A stretch of 64,000 nt of DNA from JAOPZW01 sp034664395 (lineage in GTDB: Bacteria; Actinomycetota; Thermoleophilia; Solirubrobacterales; Solirubrobacteraceae): positions 25,495 to 89,494 of the forward strand of contig JAXDHQ010000309.1 in NCBI GenBank assembly GCA_034664395.1. The letters are read 5' to 3'. The notes under the pieces were generated by a model, which worked only from the letters and a program-made list of their open reading frames with translations, was not told where the DNA came from and did no database searches. Of this stretch, positions 1 through 8,349 are shown in pieces (within the stretch, counting starts at the first letter, position 1; the number at the start of each line of letters is the position of its first letter). The translations under genes and the position numbers were made by a program.

Positions 1-606
1 GGCGGGAGCGAGCGGCGCGGCACCGGGCGGCTTCGCCGCGTCGGGCGCGGCCGGCTTGGCGGCGTCGGCCTGGCCGTTGCCGCCCTCGGCCTCCGCCGGC
101 TTGCCGTCGGGAGCGTCCTGCGGCGCGGCCGCCGCGTCGGCCTTGTCGGCCGCGACGTCGCCGGGCTTGCCCGGAGGCGGCACGGCGGCGCTCTCGCCGG
201 TCCCGTTCTGCGGCGCCGCGGCCGGCGGGTCGGCCACCGTCGTCGGGGGGGCGCCGCCGGCCGGCGTCACCGGAGCCGCGGCCGCGCCCACCGCTGCCGC
301 CGGGCCAGCGGCCGCCGTGACGCCCGCGGGAGTGGCAGGGGCCGCGGCGGGCCGCGCGACCGGCTGCACGGGCGCCGGCGCGGGGACCGACGCGCGGCGC
401 TGGGCGTCGGCCGACACCCGCGCCTCGAGCTCGGCCGCGCGCTCGGGCGCGCGGCCCGCCCACTCGCGCAGCCGCTTGACCTCGCGGGCCTGGGCGAAGT
501 AGAGCAGCGACAGGACGCCGAGTCCGAAGACGGCGGCGATGCCCGCGTACGCGCCGTAGCGCTCGATGTTGCCCTGCAGTGAGAAGGCGGCCAGGAGTGC
601 CGTCAT
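1..606 (-). CDS. Membrane-anchored Pro/Ala-rich protein, 5' part only (possibly LytR_C-type)
   Basis: The gene runs off the left edge; about 202 residues are visible. The ATG at 606 opens a short N-terminus, one hydrophobic helix (about residues 19-39, AYAGIAAVFGLGVLSLLYFAQ region), a charged helical stretch rich in Arg/Glu (about 40-68), and then a long low-complexity Ala/Pro/Gly tail. Proteins of this layout in related actinobacteria often end in a LytR C-terminal domain, but that part lies outside the window, so the family is inference. The gene lies 12 bp after the CapD-like gene on the same strand and is probably co-transcribed with it. A TAGCAT hexamer overlapping the upstream stop codon could also be its own -10. 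Confidence 0.6.
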   Translation of the reverse strand, partial: MTALLAAFSLQGNIERYGAYAGIAAVFGLGVLSLLYFAQAREVKRLREWAGRAPERAAELEARVSADAQRRASVPAPAPVQPVARPAAAPATPAGVTAAAGPAAAVGAAAAPVTPAGGAPPTTVADPPAAAPQNGTGESAAVPPPGKPGDVAADKADAAAAPQDAPDGKPAEAEGGNGQADAAKPAAPDAAKPPGAAPLAPA

Positions 607-618
607 GCGCCGTTGATG

Positions 619-2565
619 CTAGGGGACGCTCCGTACGGTCTGCGCCTGGCCTCCGTCAGCGGACGCCGGACGGGCGGCCGAGAGCTCGGACACCTTGGCC
701 GCCAGCCCCGCCGCATCGCCCTCGAGGACGAGCAGCGCGATCTCGTCGAACATGGCCTCGACCGCGGCCGGATCGAGCGCGTTGCGACTGGCGAGCGTGA
801 TCTTCTCGGCCCGCGTCGGGCGCGGGCGCTCGTAGGGGTTGAACAGCTCCTCGTGGAGCTTCTCGCCCGGGCGCCGGCCGACGATCTCGATCGCGATGTC
901 GGTCTCGGGCCGCAGCCCCGAGAGCTCGATCATGTCCCGCGCCAGCTCGAGGATCGACACCGCCTCGCCCATCTCGAGCACGAAGACCTCGCCGCCGTCG
1001 CCCAGCGACCCGACACGGATGACGAGCTGCACCGCCTCGGGGATGGTCATGAAGTAGCGCGTCATGCGCTCGTCGGTCACCGTCACCGGGCCGCCGAGCG
1101 CGATCTGGCGGCGGAAGATCGGCACGACCGAGCCCGACGAGCCCAGCACGTTGCCGAAGCGGACCGTCGCGTACCTGGTCTCCGGCCAGCGCTGCTGGGC
1201 CGCCTCGACCGCGAACTCGGCCAGCGCCTTGGACGCGCCCATCACGGTCGCCGGCTGCACCGCCTTGTCGGTCGAGATCAGGACGAAGCGCTTGGCCCCC
1301 GCCTCGCCGGCCACCCGCGCCACCAGGCGCGTCGCCAGCGCGTTGTTGCGCACCGCCTCGACCGGGTTGAGCTCCATGAGCCCGACGTGCTTGTAGGCGG
1401 CCGCGTGGAAGACGACGGTCGGGCGATGCTCGGCGAACACCTCGCGCATCCGCTCGCCCTCCTTGCAGTCCGCCAGCACCGGGGCGAGCACGGACGGGTG
1501 CACGTGACGGTCGTCCTCGAGCTCGCGCTGGATCGCGAACAGGTTCGCCTCGGCGTGGTCGACGAGGATCAGCCGCCGCGGCGCCACGCGCGCGATCTGG
1601 CGGCACAGCTCGGAGCCGATCGACCCGCCGGCGCCCGTGACCATGACGATCTCGCCGCCGAGGTAGCCGCCCATCCGATCGAGCTCCATGCGCACCGGCT
1701 CGCGGCCGAGGATGTCCTCGACGCGCACCTCGCGCACCTGCCGCACGACCTGGCCCGACCCCGAGGCCAGCAGCTCGAACACGGTCGGCAGCGTGCGCAC
1801 CGGGATCCCGCGCTCGCGCGCCGCCACCACCACGCGCGCGCGCAGCGTGCCGGGCGCGGACGGGATGGCGATCGTGATCTCGTCGGGCTCGGCCTCGTCG
1901 AGGATGCGCCCGAGCTGCTCGGTGGCCCCCAGGACCTTGACGCCGTCGATGCGCAGGCCGCGCTTGAGCGGATCGTCGTCGACGAAGCCGACCGGCGCGA
2001 GGCCGAGCTGCGGGTTGCGCAGGATCTCGCGCAGGACGAGCCGGCCGCCGTCGCCGGCGCCCACGATCAGCACCCGCCGCGCCCCCGCGCGCGGGCGGAA
2101 GCCCTGCAGCGGGCGCTCGTAGACCATGCGCGCGGCGAAGCGCACGCCGCCGACGAGCACCAGCGTGAGCAGGAAGAACAGCGCCAGCACGCCGGTCGGG
2201 ACCGACACCGTGACCTCGCCCGTGTGCGTGGCCACCGTGACCGGATGGAAGACGGCCACGAAGCCCGCGAGCGCCAGCGTGCTGACCACCACGGCCTCGA
2301 AGACGGCCACGAAGTCGCGCGTGCCGACGTAGCGCCACTGCTTCTGCTCGAGGCGGAACAGCGCGAAGACGACGAGCGCCGACGCCACCGCCCACGGGAT
2401 CGTCGCCGCGAACAGCCGCTCGTACTTCTCCGGCATCCGCCCGGCGTCGAACCGCAGCAGGTAGCTGAGGTAGTAGGCGGCGGCGACCAGGACCGCATCG
2501 AGCGCCACCTGCGGGACGGAGTGGCGATGCAGGGGGAACGCCGCCGAGCGCAGGCGTCGGCGCAT
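619..2565 (-). CDS. Polysaccharide biosynthesis nucleotide-sugar dehydratase/epimerase, membrane-bound (CapD/WbpM-like)
   Basis: This 648-residue protein has about four N-terminal membrane helices (residues ~20-145). They are followed by a first Rossmann-like segment (VLIVGAGDGG, ~165-175) and a catalytic short-chain-dehydrogenase domain starting at VTGAGGSIGSE (~308-318). STDKAVQP and MGASK supply the catalytic region. The SMK-type arrangement (Met where most SDRs have Tyr) is typical of inverting 4,6/5,6-dehydratases such as WbpM and PglF. These enzymes make keto-deoxy UDP-sugars for capsule, O-chain or glycan precursors at the inner membrane face. Length matches the family (~600-650). A TACGAT hexamer ends 7 nt before the ATG, so the mRNA may be leaderless. 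The neighbouring DUF354 gene supports a polysaccharide role. Confidence 0.9.
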   Translation of the reverse strand: MRRRLRSAAFPLHRHSVPQVALDAVLVAAAYYLSYLLRFDAGRMPEKYERLFAATIPWAVASALVVFALFRLEQKQWRYVGTRDFVAVFEAVVVSTLALAGFVAVFHPVTVATHTGEVTVSVPTGVLALFFLLTLVLVGGVRFAARMVYERPLQGFRPRAGARRVLIVGAGDGGRLVLREILRNPQLGLAPVGFVDDDPLKRGLRIDGVKVLGATEQLGRILDEAEPDEITIAIPSAPGTLRARVVVAARERGIPVRTLPTVFELLASGSGQVVRQVREVRVEDILGREPVRMELDRMGGYLGGEIVMVTGAGGSIGSELCRQIARVAPRRLILVDHAEANLFAIQRELEDDRHVHPSVLAPVLADCKEGERMREVFAEHRPTVVFHAAAYKHVGLMELNPVEAVRNNALATRLVARVAGEAGAKRFVLISTDKAVQPATVMGASKALAEFAVEAAQQRWPETRYATVRFGNVLGSSGSVVPIFRRQIALGGPVTVTDERMTRYFMTIPEAVQLVIRVGSLGDGGEVFVLEMGEAVSILELARDMIELSGLRPETDIAIEIVGRRPGEKLHEELFNPYERPRPTRAEKITLASRNALDPAAVEAMFDEIALLVLEGDAAGLAAKVSELSAARPASADGGQAQTVRSVP

Positions 2566-2572
2566 CCGCGGA

Positions 2573-2578
2573 ATCGTA
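2573..2578 (-). promoter_or_regulatory. Putative -10 element (TACGAT) of the CapD-like gene
   Basis: On the minus strand TACGAT matches the TANNNT -10 consensus and ends 7 nt before the ATG at 2565. That spacing puts transcription start at or next to the start codon (leaderless). No -35 is recognisable. Confidence 0.4.
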
Positions 2579-2616
2579 GCCGGGCGGACCGGCGGCAGGC
2601 GCCCGGGTCTGGACGC

Positions 2617-3603
2617 CTAGCGCAGCGCCGAGCCGAGCAGCTCCACGAGCAGCCCCGGATCGCGCCGCACGCGCTCGCTCGCGTCCGGCGCGCGCTTGAC
2701 CAGCGGCAGGTCCTCGGCGCGCTCCAGGCGCCGCAGCCGGCCCTCGGCGATGAGGCGCTCGTCGACCGCTCCGAGGCGCCCCTCGAACGTCGTCCACACC
2801 GGCGTCCGAAGCGCGACGGCCTCGCGGTTGATCGTCCCGCCGGCGCTGACGACGACGTCGGCCAGCGCGATCAGCGACTGGGCGTCGATCGCCCGGTCGG
2901 GAACGATCACGTCGCGCAGCGCCGCGCGCTGCTGGGGCGTCCGTGGCAACACGACGGTCTGCGTTCCGCGCAGGCGCTCGAGCACGGCGGCGAACAGCTC
3001 GTTCTCGAAGCGGTGGTACAGCGAGACCGACGGCGGAGTGCGCACGAGCGCGATCGGCTCGGCCGGGTCGAGCCCGAGCTCGTCGAGCACCGCCGGGTCG
3101 GGCTCGAAGTCGGCGAGGTAGTACTCCTCCTTCAGGCCCGGGTAGCGGCGCAGCTTGTCCGCCGCTCCGTAGCGGCGCAGGCGCTCGGGCGGGATCGCCT
3201 CGGGCACGACGACCGCCTGCGCGAGCCGGCAGTTGACCGTGTGCTGCACGGTCGCCCACTCGTAGTCGAACATCGTCGCGCACGGAATGCGCAGCAGCCG
3301 CGCGGCGACGGTGACGTCGTTGGAGCCGTGGCCGAGGGCGAGGTCGAAGGGCCCCTCGCGCCGCGCCCAGCGCACGAGCACGGCCGACCGGTCGACGAGG
3401 CCGAGCGCCTTGGCCGCGACGCGCCCGCCGCGGTGGCGCCCGATGACCTCGTGCTCGATGCCAAAGCGCTCGCACAGGCCCACGGTCTGGGCGAAGTCGC
3501 GCGCGGTCACGCGGACCTCGTCGCCGCGCGCGCGCAGCCGGTCGATGACCGGTCGCAGCACGAGGACGTGCGGGCTGTTGGTGAGGTCGATCCAGACGCG
3601 CAT
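2617..3603 (-). CDS. DUF354 family protein (predicted GT-B glycosyltransferase)
   Basis: The product has 328 residues when started at the ATG at 3603 (MRVWIDLTNSPHV), which is the usual N-terminus of this family. A TTG five codons upstream is possible but less likely. DUF354 proteins have a GT-B fold related to MurG and WecB. Conserved-looking stretches are the N-terminal WIDLTNSPHV, GHGSND (~93), a central PGLKEEYYL, and the C-terminal sugar-nucleotide loop VVSAGGTINREAVALRTP. Substrate is unknown. The gene lies 51 bp before the CapD-like dehydratase on the same strand, so a role in surface glycan assembly is likely. It diverges from dedA across about 50 bp. Confidence 0.8.
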   Translation of the reverse strand: MRVWIDLTNSPHVLVLRPVIDRLRARGDEVRVTARDFAQTVGLCERFGIEHEVIGRHRGGRVAAKALGLVDRSAVLVRWARREGPFDLALGHGSNDVTVAARLLRIPCATMFDYEWATVQHTVNCRLAQAVVVPEAIPPERLRRYGAADKLRRYPGLKEEYYLADFEPDPAVLDELGLDPAEPIALVRTPPSVSLYHRFENELFAAVLERLRGTQTVVLPRTPQQRAALRDVIVPDRAIDAQSLIALADVVVSAGGTINREAVALRTPVWTTFEGRLGAVDERLIAEGRLRRLERAEDLPLVKRAPDASERVRRDPGLLVELLGSALR

Positions 3604-3640
3604 CGGCGAGGCGGGCAAGCCTACGAGACCCGGAGCCGAC

Positions 3641-3646
3641 TACCCT
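3641..3646 (+). promoter_or_regulatory. Putative -10 element (TACCCT) of the DedA gene
   Basis: TACCCT ends 8 nt before the GTG start at 3655, consistent with a leaderless transcript. The same hexamer with the same 8-nt gap occurs before the gene at 46485. Confidence 0.4.
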
Positions 3647-3654
3647 GACCCGTC

Positions 3655-4308
3655 GTGCTCGCGACCGTCCTCGTCCTCGCCTCCGTCACCGACCGCCTCG
3701 CGCAGTTCGCCACCAACGTGGTCGGCGACCTCGGCCTGCCCGGCATCTTCCTGCTGATGGCGCCCGAGAGCGCGTGCATCCCGATCCCCTCCGAGGCGAC
3801 GATGCTGTTCGCCGGCTTCAACGTCTCCGAGGGCCGCTACACGCTCTTCGAGGCCGTGGCGGTCGGCTCGCTGGCGAACCTCGTCGGCTCGTGGATCGCC
3901 TACGCCGTCGGGTACTACGGGCGCGTCGAGCTGCTCGAGAAGCACGGCCGGAGGCTGCACATCAAGCCGTCGCACCTGGCGTGGGCCGATCGCTGGTTCG
4001 AGCGCTACGGCTCGGCCGCGGTCTTCTTCAGCCGCATGCTCCCGGTGATCCGGACGTTCATCTCGCTGCCCGCCGGCGTCGCCCGCATGCCGTTCTGGAA
4101 GTTCAGCGTGCTCACGCTGGCCGGCTGCATCCCGTGGATCTTCATGCTCACGTTCATCGGCCAGCAGGTCGGGGCCAACTGGGAGAGCTGGAAGAACTCG
4201 CTGCACTACGTCGACTACGCCGTGCTGGCGCTGATCGTCCTCGGCGTGGTCTTCCTGTTCGTGCGCTGGCGGCGCAGCCGCGCGCGCACCGCGGATGCCA
4301 CGGCCTGA
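3655..4308 (+). CDS. DedA family membrane protein (VTT/SNARE-associated domain)
   Basis: This 217-residue integral membrane protein has a GTG start. DedA-family features are visible: GIFLLMAPESACIPIPSEATM (re-entrant loop with acidic residue), the GSLANLVGSWIAYAVGYYGR segment, FFSRMLPVIRTFISLPAG with the conserved R-x3-P-x-R region, and a final helix (~185-205) followed by an Arg-rich tail. DedA proteins flip or recycle lipid carriers, including undecaprenyl phosphate in some bacteria. The next gene encodes undecaprenyl diphosphatase and overlaps this one by 14 bp, so a joint role in lipid-carrier recycling is an attractive inference. No Shine-Dalgarno sequence is evident. Confidence 0.88.
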   Translation: MLATVLVLASVTDRLAQFATNVVGDLGLPGIFLLMAPESACIPIPSEATMLFAGFNVSEGRYTLFEAVAVGSLANLVGSWIAYAVGYYGRVELLEKHGRRLHIKPSHLAWADRWFERYGSAAVFFSRMLPVIRTFISLPAGVARMPFWKFSVLTLAGCIPWIFMLTFIGQQVGANWESWKNSLHYVDYAVLALIVLGVVFLFVRWRRSRARTADATA

Positions 4309-5112
4309 GGCCGGGCTGCCGCTGCGCCACGCGCTGGCGCTCGGCGCCCTGCACGGGCCCGCCGAGCTGCTGCCGGTCTCGTCCTCGGCGCACACGACGC
4401 TCGTCCCCTGGCTGCTGGACTGGCCCTACGCCGAGCTCGACCCCGAGCTGCGCAAGGCGTTCGAGGTGGCGCTGCACGCCGGCACCGCGGCCGCGCTGCT
4501 GGTCGGGCTGCGCGACGAGGTCGGCGCCGCGGTGCGCGGGTTCGACCGCCGCCGCGCCGTGCTCGTGCTCGGGTCGTTCGTCCCGCCGGCGATCGTCGGC
4601 TACACGCTCGAGCGCCCGATCGAGGAGCGCCTCGGGACGCCGCCGACGATCGCGGTCGGCCTGCTGCTCGGCGCGGCGGCGATGGCGCTGGCCGACGCGC
4701 TGGCGCCGCGGCGGCGCGGGCGCGACGACGCCAACGCCGTCGACGCCCTCGCCCTCGGCCTGGCGCAGGCGTGCGCGCTCATGCCCGGCGTGTCGCGCAA
4801 CGGGATGACGCTCGCCGCCGCCCGCGCGCGCGGCTTCGACCGCGCCGACGCCAACGCGCTCTCGCGCCACGTGGCGCTGCCGATCATCGTCGGCGCCACG
4901 GCGCTGAAGGGCACGCGCCTGGCGCGCCGCGGGGTGCCGCGGCCCGTCGCCAGCGCGTTCGCGGCCGGCATCGGCGCCGCCTTCGTCTCGACGCTGGCCT
5001 CGGTGCGGATCATCCGCGCGGTCGAGCGCGACCGCTCGCTGGCGCCGTACGCGGCCTACCGCGCGGCGCTCGGCGCCGTGGTGCTCCGGCGCGCTTGGCA
5101 CAATCGAAGGCG

Positions 5113-5116
<4 letters not shown>
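4295..5116 (+). CDS. uppP: Undecaprenyl-diphosphatase (UppP/BacA family)
   Basis: The 273-residue polytopic membrane enzyme dephosphorylates undecaprenyl diphosphate to regenerate the lipid carrier for peptidoglycan and surface glycans. The two family motifs are present in slightly divergent form: HGPAELLPVSSSAHTTL (~20-36; usually EFLPVSSTGH) and MPGVSRNGMTLAAA (~164-177; usually PGxSRSG). The key Glu, Ser and Arg are retained, while His is preceded by SSA rather than STG. Length fits the family (~270). The start overlaps dedA by 14 bp and the stop overlaps the purM ATG (ATGA), indicating coupling. Confidence 0.85.
5099..5104 (+). promoter_or_regulatory. Putative -10 element (CACAAT) of purM, inside the uppP 3' end
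   Basis: CACAAT ends 8 nt before the purM ATG at 5113, the same leaderless-type spacing seen at several other genes here. purM could therefore have its own start in addition to readthrough from uppP. Confidence 0.3.
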
Positions 5117-6177
<1,061 letters not shown>

Positions 6178-6190
6178 GCGCCCGGCGCCC

Positions 6191-7378
6191 TCAGAAGATC
6201 TCCGGGCACCACGGCTCGACGTCGCCGCGGAAGGCGCGCGCCGCGCGCAGCAGGGAACCTGAGCGCAGCTCGCGCACGCGCCCGGCCGCCGCGAGCTCGA
6301 GCAGCGTCGTCCCCCCCAGGTACGCGGCGCCCAGCGTGGCGGCGTCGAGCGCGAGGTCGGGCTCGGCCTGGGTGCGCTCGCACCCGTCGGCGTCCAGGCG
6401 CCAGCGGCCCTCGTTCCAGGCGCAGAAGGCGTCGCTCACTTCGAGCACAACGTCGGGCGCCACGGCGTAGGCGCGCTGCGACAGCGCGGCGCCGACGTCG
6501 ACGATCCGCACCCACAGCCCCTCGCTCACCGTGGCCCGCAGCGCCCGCGGGTCGGTGAGCATGAGGACCAGGGGCTCGTCGACCGGCGCCAGGTCCCACG
6601 TCGTCGACGTCGTGAGGTCCTGGTCGAGCAGGAACGCCCACAGCCGGGCGCGCGCCTCGGGCGTCTCGGCCACGAGCTCGCGCACGCGAACGTCGCCCGC
6701 GGGCCCGTCCTCGCCGTGGGACCGCCGTACCGCGTACAGCGCGTACCCGCCGTCGACGACGACCGCCTGCACGGGCTGGGCGCCGTCGCGGCGCGACACC
6801 GGGTCGAACAGCCGCCCCTCCCACCACGGCCCCGGACGGTCGAGCATCCCCGGGCGCCCGGCGCGCACCCGCTCGTGGACCGGACGCATGGCGTCGACGT
6901 GGTCGGCGGCCGGCCCGGCCGCGAGCGGCGCCCCGGCGGGCGGCGGATCGACCAGCCGCGCGGCCGGGCGGCGCGCCCGGACCTCGAGCACGTCGGCCGA
7001 CGGCCCGTAGCCGAAGCGCCCGTAGATCGAGCCCTCCGAGGCCCACAGCGCGGCTACCGGCTCGCCGCGCTCGCGCACGTCGGCGAGCTGGCGGCGCATC
7101 ATCTCGGTCAGGAGCCCGCGGCGGCGATGGGTCGGGCGCACCCCGACCCCGGTCACCGCGGCGCAGGGCACGACGGCGCCGGGCACGGTGAGCTGCCGGG
7201 TGAACGCGGTCGCCCCGGCCACGAGGCGCCCGTCGTCGAACCACGCCAGCGAGCGGTCGGGCTCGAACTGGCGGCCGTAGAGCTCGCGCTCGGGCTCCTC
7301 CAGCTCGCGGTGGAAGGCGGCGACCACGGCGCGGCTGAAGTCGTCCGCCTCGTCGCGGGTGGCGGGGCGCAGCTCCAT
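6191..7378 (-). CDS. Eis-like GNAT N-acetyltransferase (with SCP2-type C-terminal domain)
   Basis: The 395-residue protein resembles mycobacterial Eis (~400 aa), a hexameric acetyltransferase with tandem GNAT folds and an SCP2-like domain that acetylates amines such as aminoglycosides and lysines. Visible features: an N-terminal GNAT region with the acetyl-CoA loop VGVRPTHRRRGLLTEMMRR (~82-100), the ASEGSIYGRFGYG segment with the general-acid Tyr (~115-128), and a C-terminus ending in Phe (PEIF). In Eis the terminal Phe carboxylate acts as catalytic base, so this ending supports the assignment. The substrate here is unknown. The gene is convergent with purM with a 13-bp gap. Confidence 0.87.
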   Translation of the reverse strand: MELRPATRDEADDFSRAVVAAFHRELEEPERELYGRQFEPDRSLAWFDDGRLVAGATAFTRQLTVPGAVVPCAAVTGVGVRPTHRRRGLLTEMMRRQLADVRERGEPVAALWASEGSIYGRFGYGPSADVLEVRARRPAARLVDPPPAGAPLAAGPAADHVDAMRPVHERVRAGRPGMLDRPGPWWEGRLFDPVSRRDGAQPVQAVVVDGGYALYAVRRSHGEDGPAGDVRVRELVAETPEARARLWAFLLDQDLTTSTTWDLAPVDEPLVLMLTDPRALRATVSEGLWVRIVDVGAALSQRAYAVAPDVVLEVSDAFCAWNEGRWRLDADGCERTQAEPDLALDAATLGAAYLGGTTLLELAAAGRVRELRSGSLLRAARAFRGDVEPWCPEIF

Positions 7379-7416
7379 GACCGGGTGGTCTATCAGGACG
7401 CCTGCCCCGAAAAGGT

Positions 7417-7448
7417 GCGGGCGGGCGGCCCCCCAGCCGCCCGCCCGC
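7417..7448 (-). terminator. Rho-independent-like terminator, minus strand
   Basis: A perfect 12-bp GC stem (7417-7428 with 7437-7448) encloses an 8-nt loop. Read on the minus strand it is followed by ACCTTTTC, a short T run. It would stop transcription coming from the FlaG-like gene before the eis-like gene. Confidence 0.55.
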
Positions 7449-7563
7449 TTGTCCGTCCCCCGGGGTGTGTCTGCCCCTGGAGCCTGTGAAGCGTGCCGCC
7501 CCCCGATGATCGGCCGGCGCGCGCGGAACTTGCGCGCCGCCGGACACGGTGCCCCACAACGCG

Positions 7564-7590
7564 GAGCGCCCCGGGGGGGCCGGGGCGCTC
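7564..7590 (-). terminator. Strong hairpin, probable second terminator
   Basis: A perfect 11-bp stem (7564-7574 with 7580-7590) encloses a 5-nt G loop. There is no T tract on either side, as is common for actinobacterial terminators. It lies downstream of the minus-strand FlaG-like ORF. Confidence 0.45.
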
Positions 7591-7710
7591 TGAGGTCCTA
7601 CATGGGGGTGATATGGGAAGGAACTGCTAGGGGTGTGCTCCTCTTAACGGCGGGATCCGCCCACCCTTGAGTCCCCGTCCGTGGGTTGGACGTTCGTATG
7701 AGAACGGCCC

Positions 7711-8010
7711 TCAGGAACCGCTCTCGAGCTCGCGCGCCAGCCGCTGCGGATCGATCGCATCGGCGAGCGGCACCGGCCGGAGAACGCCTTCCTCGTCGTC
7801 GACCAGCGAGGCCGAGACGCCCCCGTCGAGCTCGAAGCGCACGGCGCGGCCCTGCGCGTGCAGCTCGTCGGCCAGATCCGCCGCCGCGTCCATCTCCGCC
7901 CGGACCTCGGGCGGGATCGGCGACCGATCGGGCCGCTGCGCGCGCGCCGCGGTGTCGACGGTCGACTCGGCAGAGGTCGATCCTGCCGACGGGGACGCGT
8001 CGAAGGTCAT
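7711..8010 (-). CDS. Small protein, FlaG-like (possible flagellar protein)
   Basis: Started at the ATG at 8010, which has GGAGG 13 nt upstream, the product has 99 residues. An ATG at 8112 would add 34 residues. The N-terminal half is Ser/Ala-rich and disordered. The C-terminal half has an amphipathic helix (PPEVRAEMDAAADLADELHA), a beta-hairpin-like AVRFELDGGVSASLVDDEEG, and RPVPLADAIDPQRLARELE. This order (helix, then RFxxD, then a turn before a proline and final helix) resembles the FlaG family, whose role in flagella is poorly understood. Neighbouring FliA-type sigma and CsrA genes support the idea. The similarity is weak and judged by eye. Confidence 0.5.
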   Translation of the reverse strand: MTFDASPSAGSTSAESTVDTAARAQRPDRSPIPPEVRAEMDAAADLADELHAQGRAVRFELDGGVSASLVDDEEGVLRPVPLADAIDPQRLARELESGS

Positions 8011-8172
8011 AGTGCGCTGCGATCCTCCCTGAGGGTCTTGCCCGGCGCCTTCCATGGCCCCGGCGGTCATCTCTTGGTTCGACGGACGGCGGCGGAACTT
8101 GAACCGCTTCATGCCGTGGCCGGCACATTGACCCCGCGCACGGCGGGCTGGAGGGCGGCAGCCATGCCCGAG

Positions 8173-8199
8173 TCATCGGCGCTCGTCGACGATCCTGAA
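8173..8199 (-). promoter_or_regulatory. Candidate sigma-28 (FliA/WhiG) promoter toward the FlaG-like gene
   Basis: On the minus strand GCCGATGA (7 of 8 to the sigma-28 -10 GCCGATAA) is preceded by TTCA with a 15-nt spacer. The -10 match is good and the -35 (TAAA) match is poor. Predicted start is about 60 nt before the ATG at 8112. Confidence 0.35.
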
Positions 8200-8280
8200 C
8201 GCGCGCGCGCGTAGGCGAGCGTGTGCGCGCCATCACATCCCCACTTCTGGGGAGACGCCGTGCAACGGCCGTCCACGCCT

Positions 8281-8308
8281 TCAAGCGAACGCACCCGTAC
8301 GCCGATAG
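8281..8308 (+). promoter_or_regulatory. Candidate sigma-28 (FliA/WhiG) promoter of the sigma factor gene (autoregulation)
   Basis: TCAA-N16-GCCGATAG matches the TAAA-N15/16-GCCGATAA pattern at 10 of 12 positions. It would start transcription about 35 nt before the sigma ATG at 8350. This is seen directly; that it works is inference. Confidence 0.45.
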
Positions 8309-8349
8309 CCCCCTCGTCCGGTCCCATCAGCCCTTCAAGGAGAACGAGC

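Larger units (their letters stand above)
7379..7710. other. Intergenic region with two strong GC hairpins
   Basis: No protein-coding gene is supported in these 332 bp between the eis-like gene and the FlaG-like ORF. The stretch holds two perfect inverted repeats (7417-7448 and 7564-7590) and an imperfect GC-rich one around 7513-7541. The 7590-7710 part has no recognised riboswitch or ORF. The eis-like promoter should lie here, but no convincing -10/-35 pair is visible. Confidence 0.5.
8011..8349. other. Divergent regulatory region between FlaG-like and sigma factor genes
   Basis: This region of about 340 bp holds two candidate sigma-28-type promoters facing opposite ways (8173-8199 minus, 8281-8308 plus), the Shine-Dalgarno sequence of the sigma gene (AAGGAGA at 8337-8343), and a small TCCCC/GGGGA inverted repeat near 8242. 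An open frame does run into this region from the sigma gene, but its codons before 8350 look non-conserved. Confidence 0.45.

Noticed and set aside
613..3648. Very long open frame on the plus strand opposite the CapD-like and DUF354 genes
   Set aside because: High GC removes stop codons from antisense frames. The translated product is Arg/Ala/Asp-rich without domains, while the minus-strand genes have clear families.
7591..7710. Possible riboswitch or c-di-GMP aptamer upstream of the motility genes
   Set aside because: No conserved aptamer core could be found by eye, and it lies downstream, not upstream, of the neighbouring genes.
8221..8349. N-terminal extension of the sigma factor from GTG at 8221
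   Set aside because: The extension lacks conserved sequence, and an ATG with AAGGAGA at ideal spacing exists at 8350. The candidate promoter lies inside the extension.
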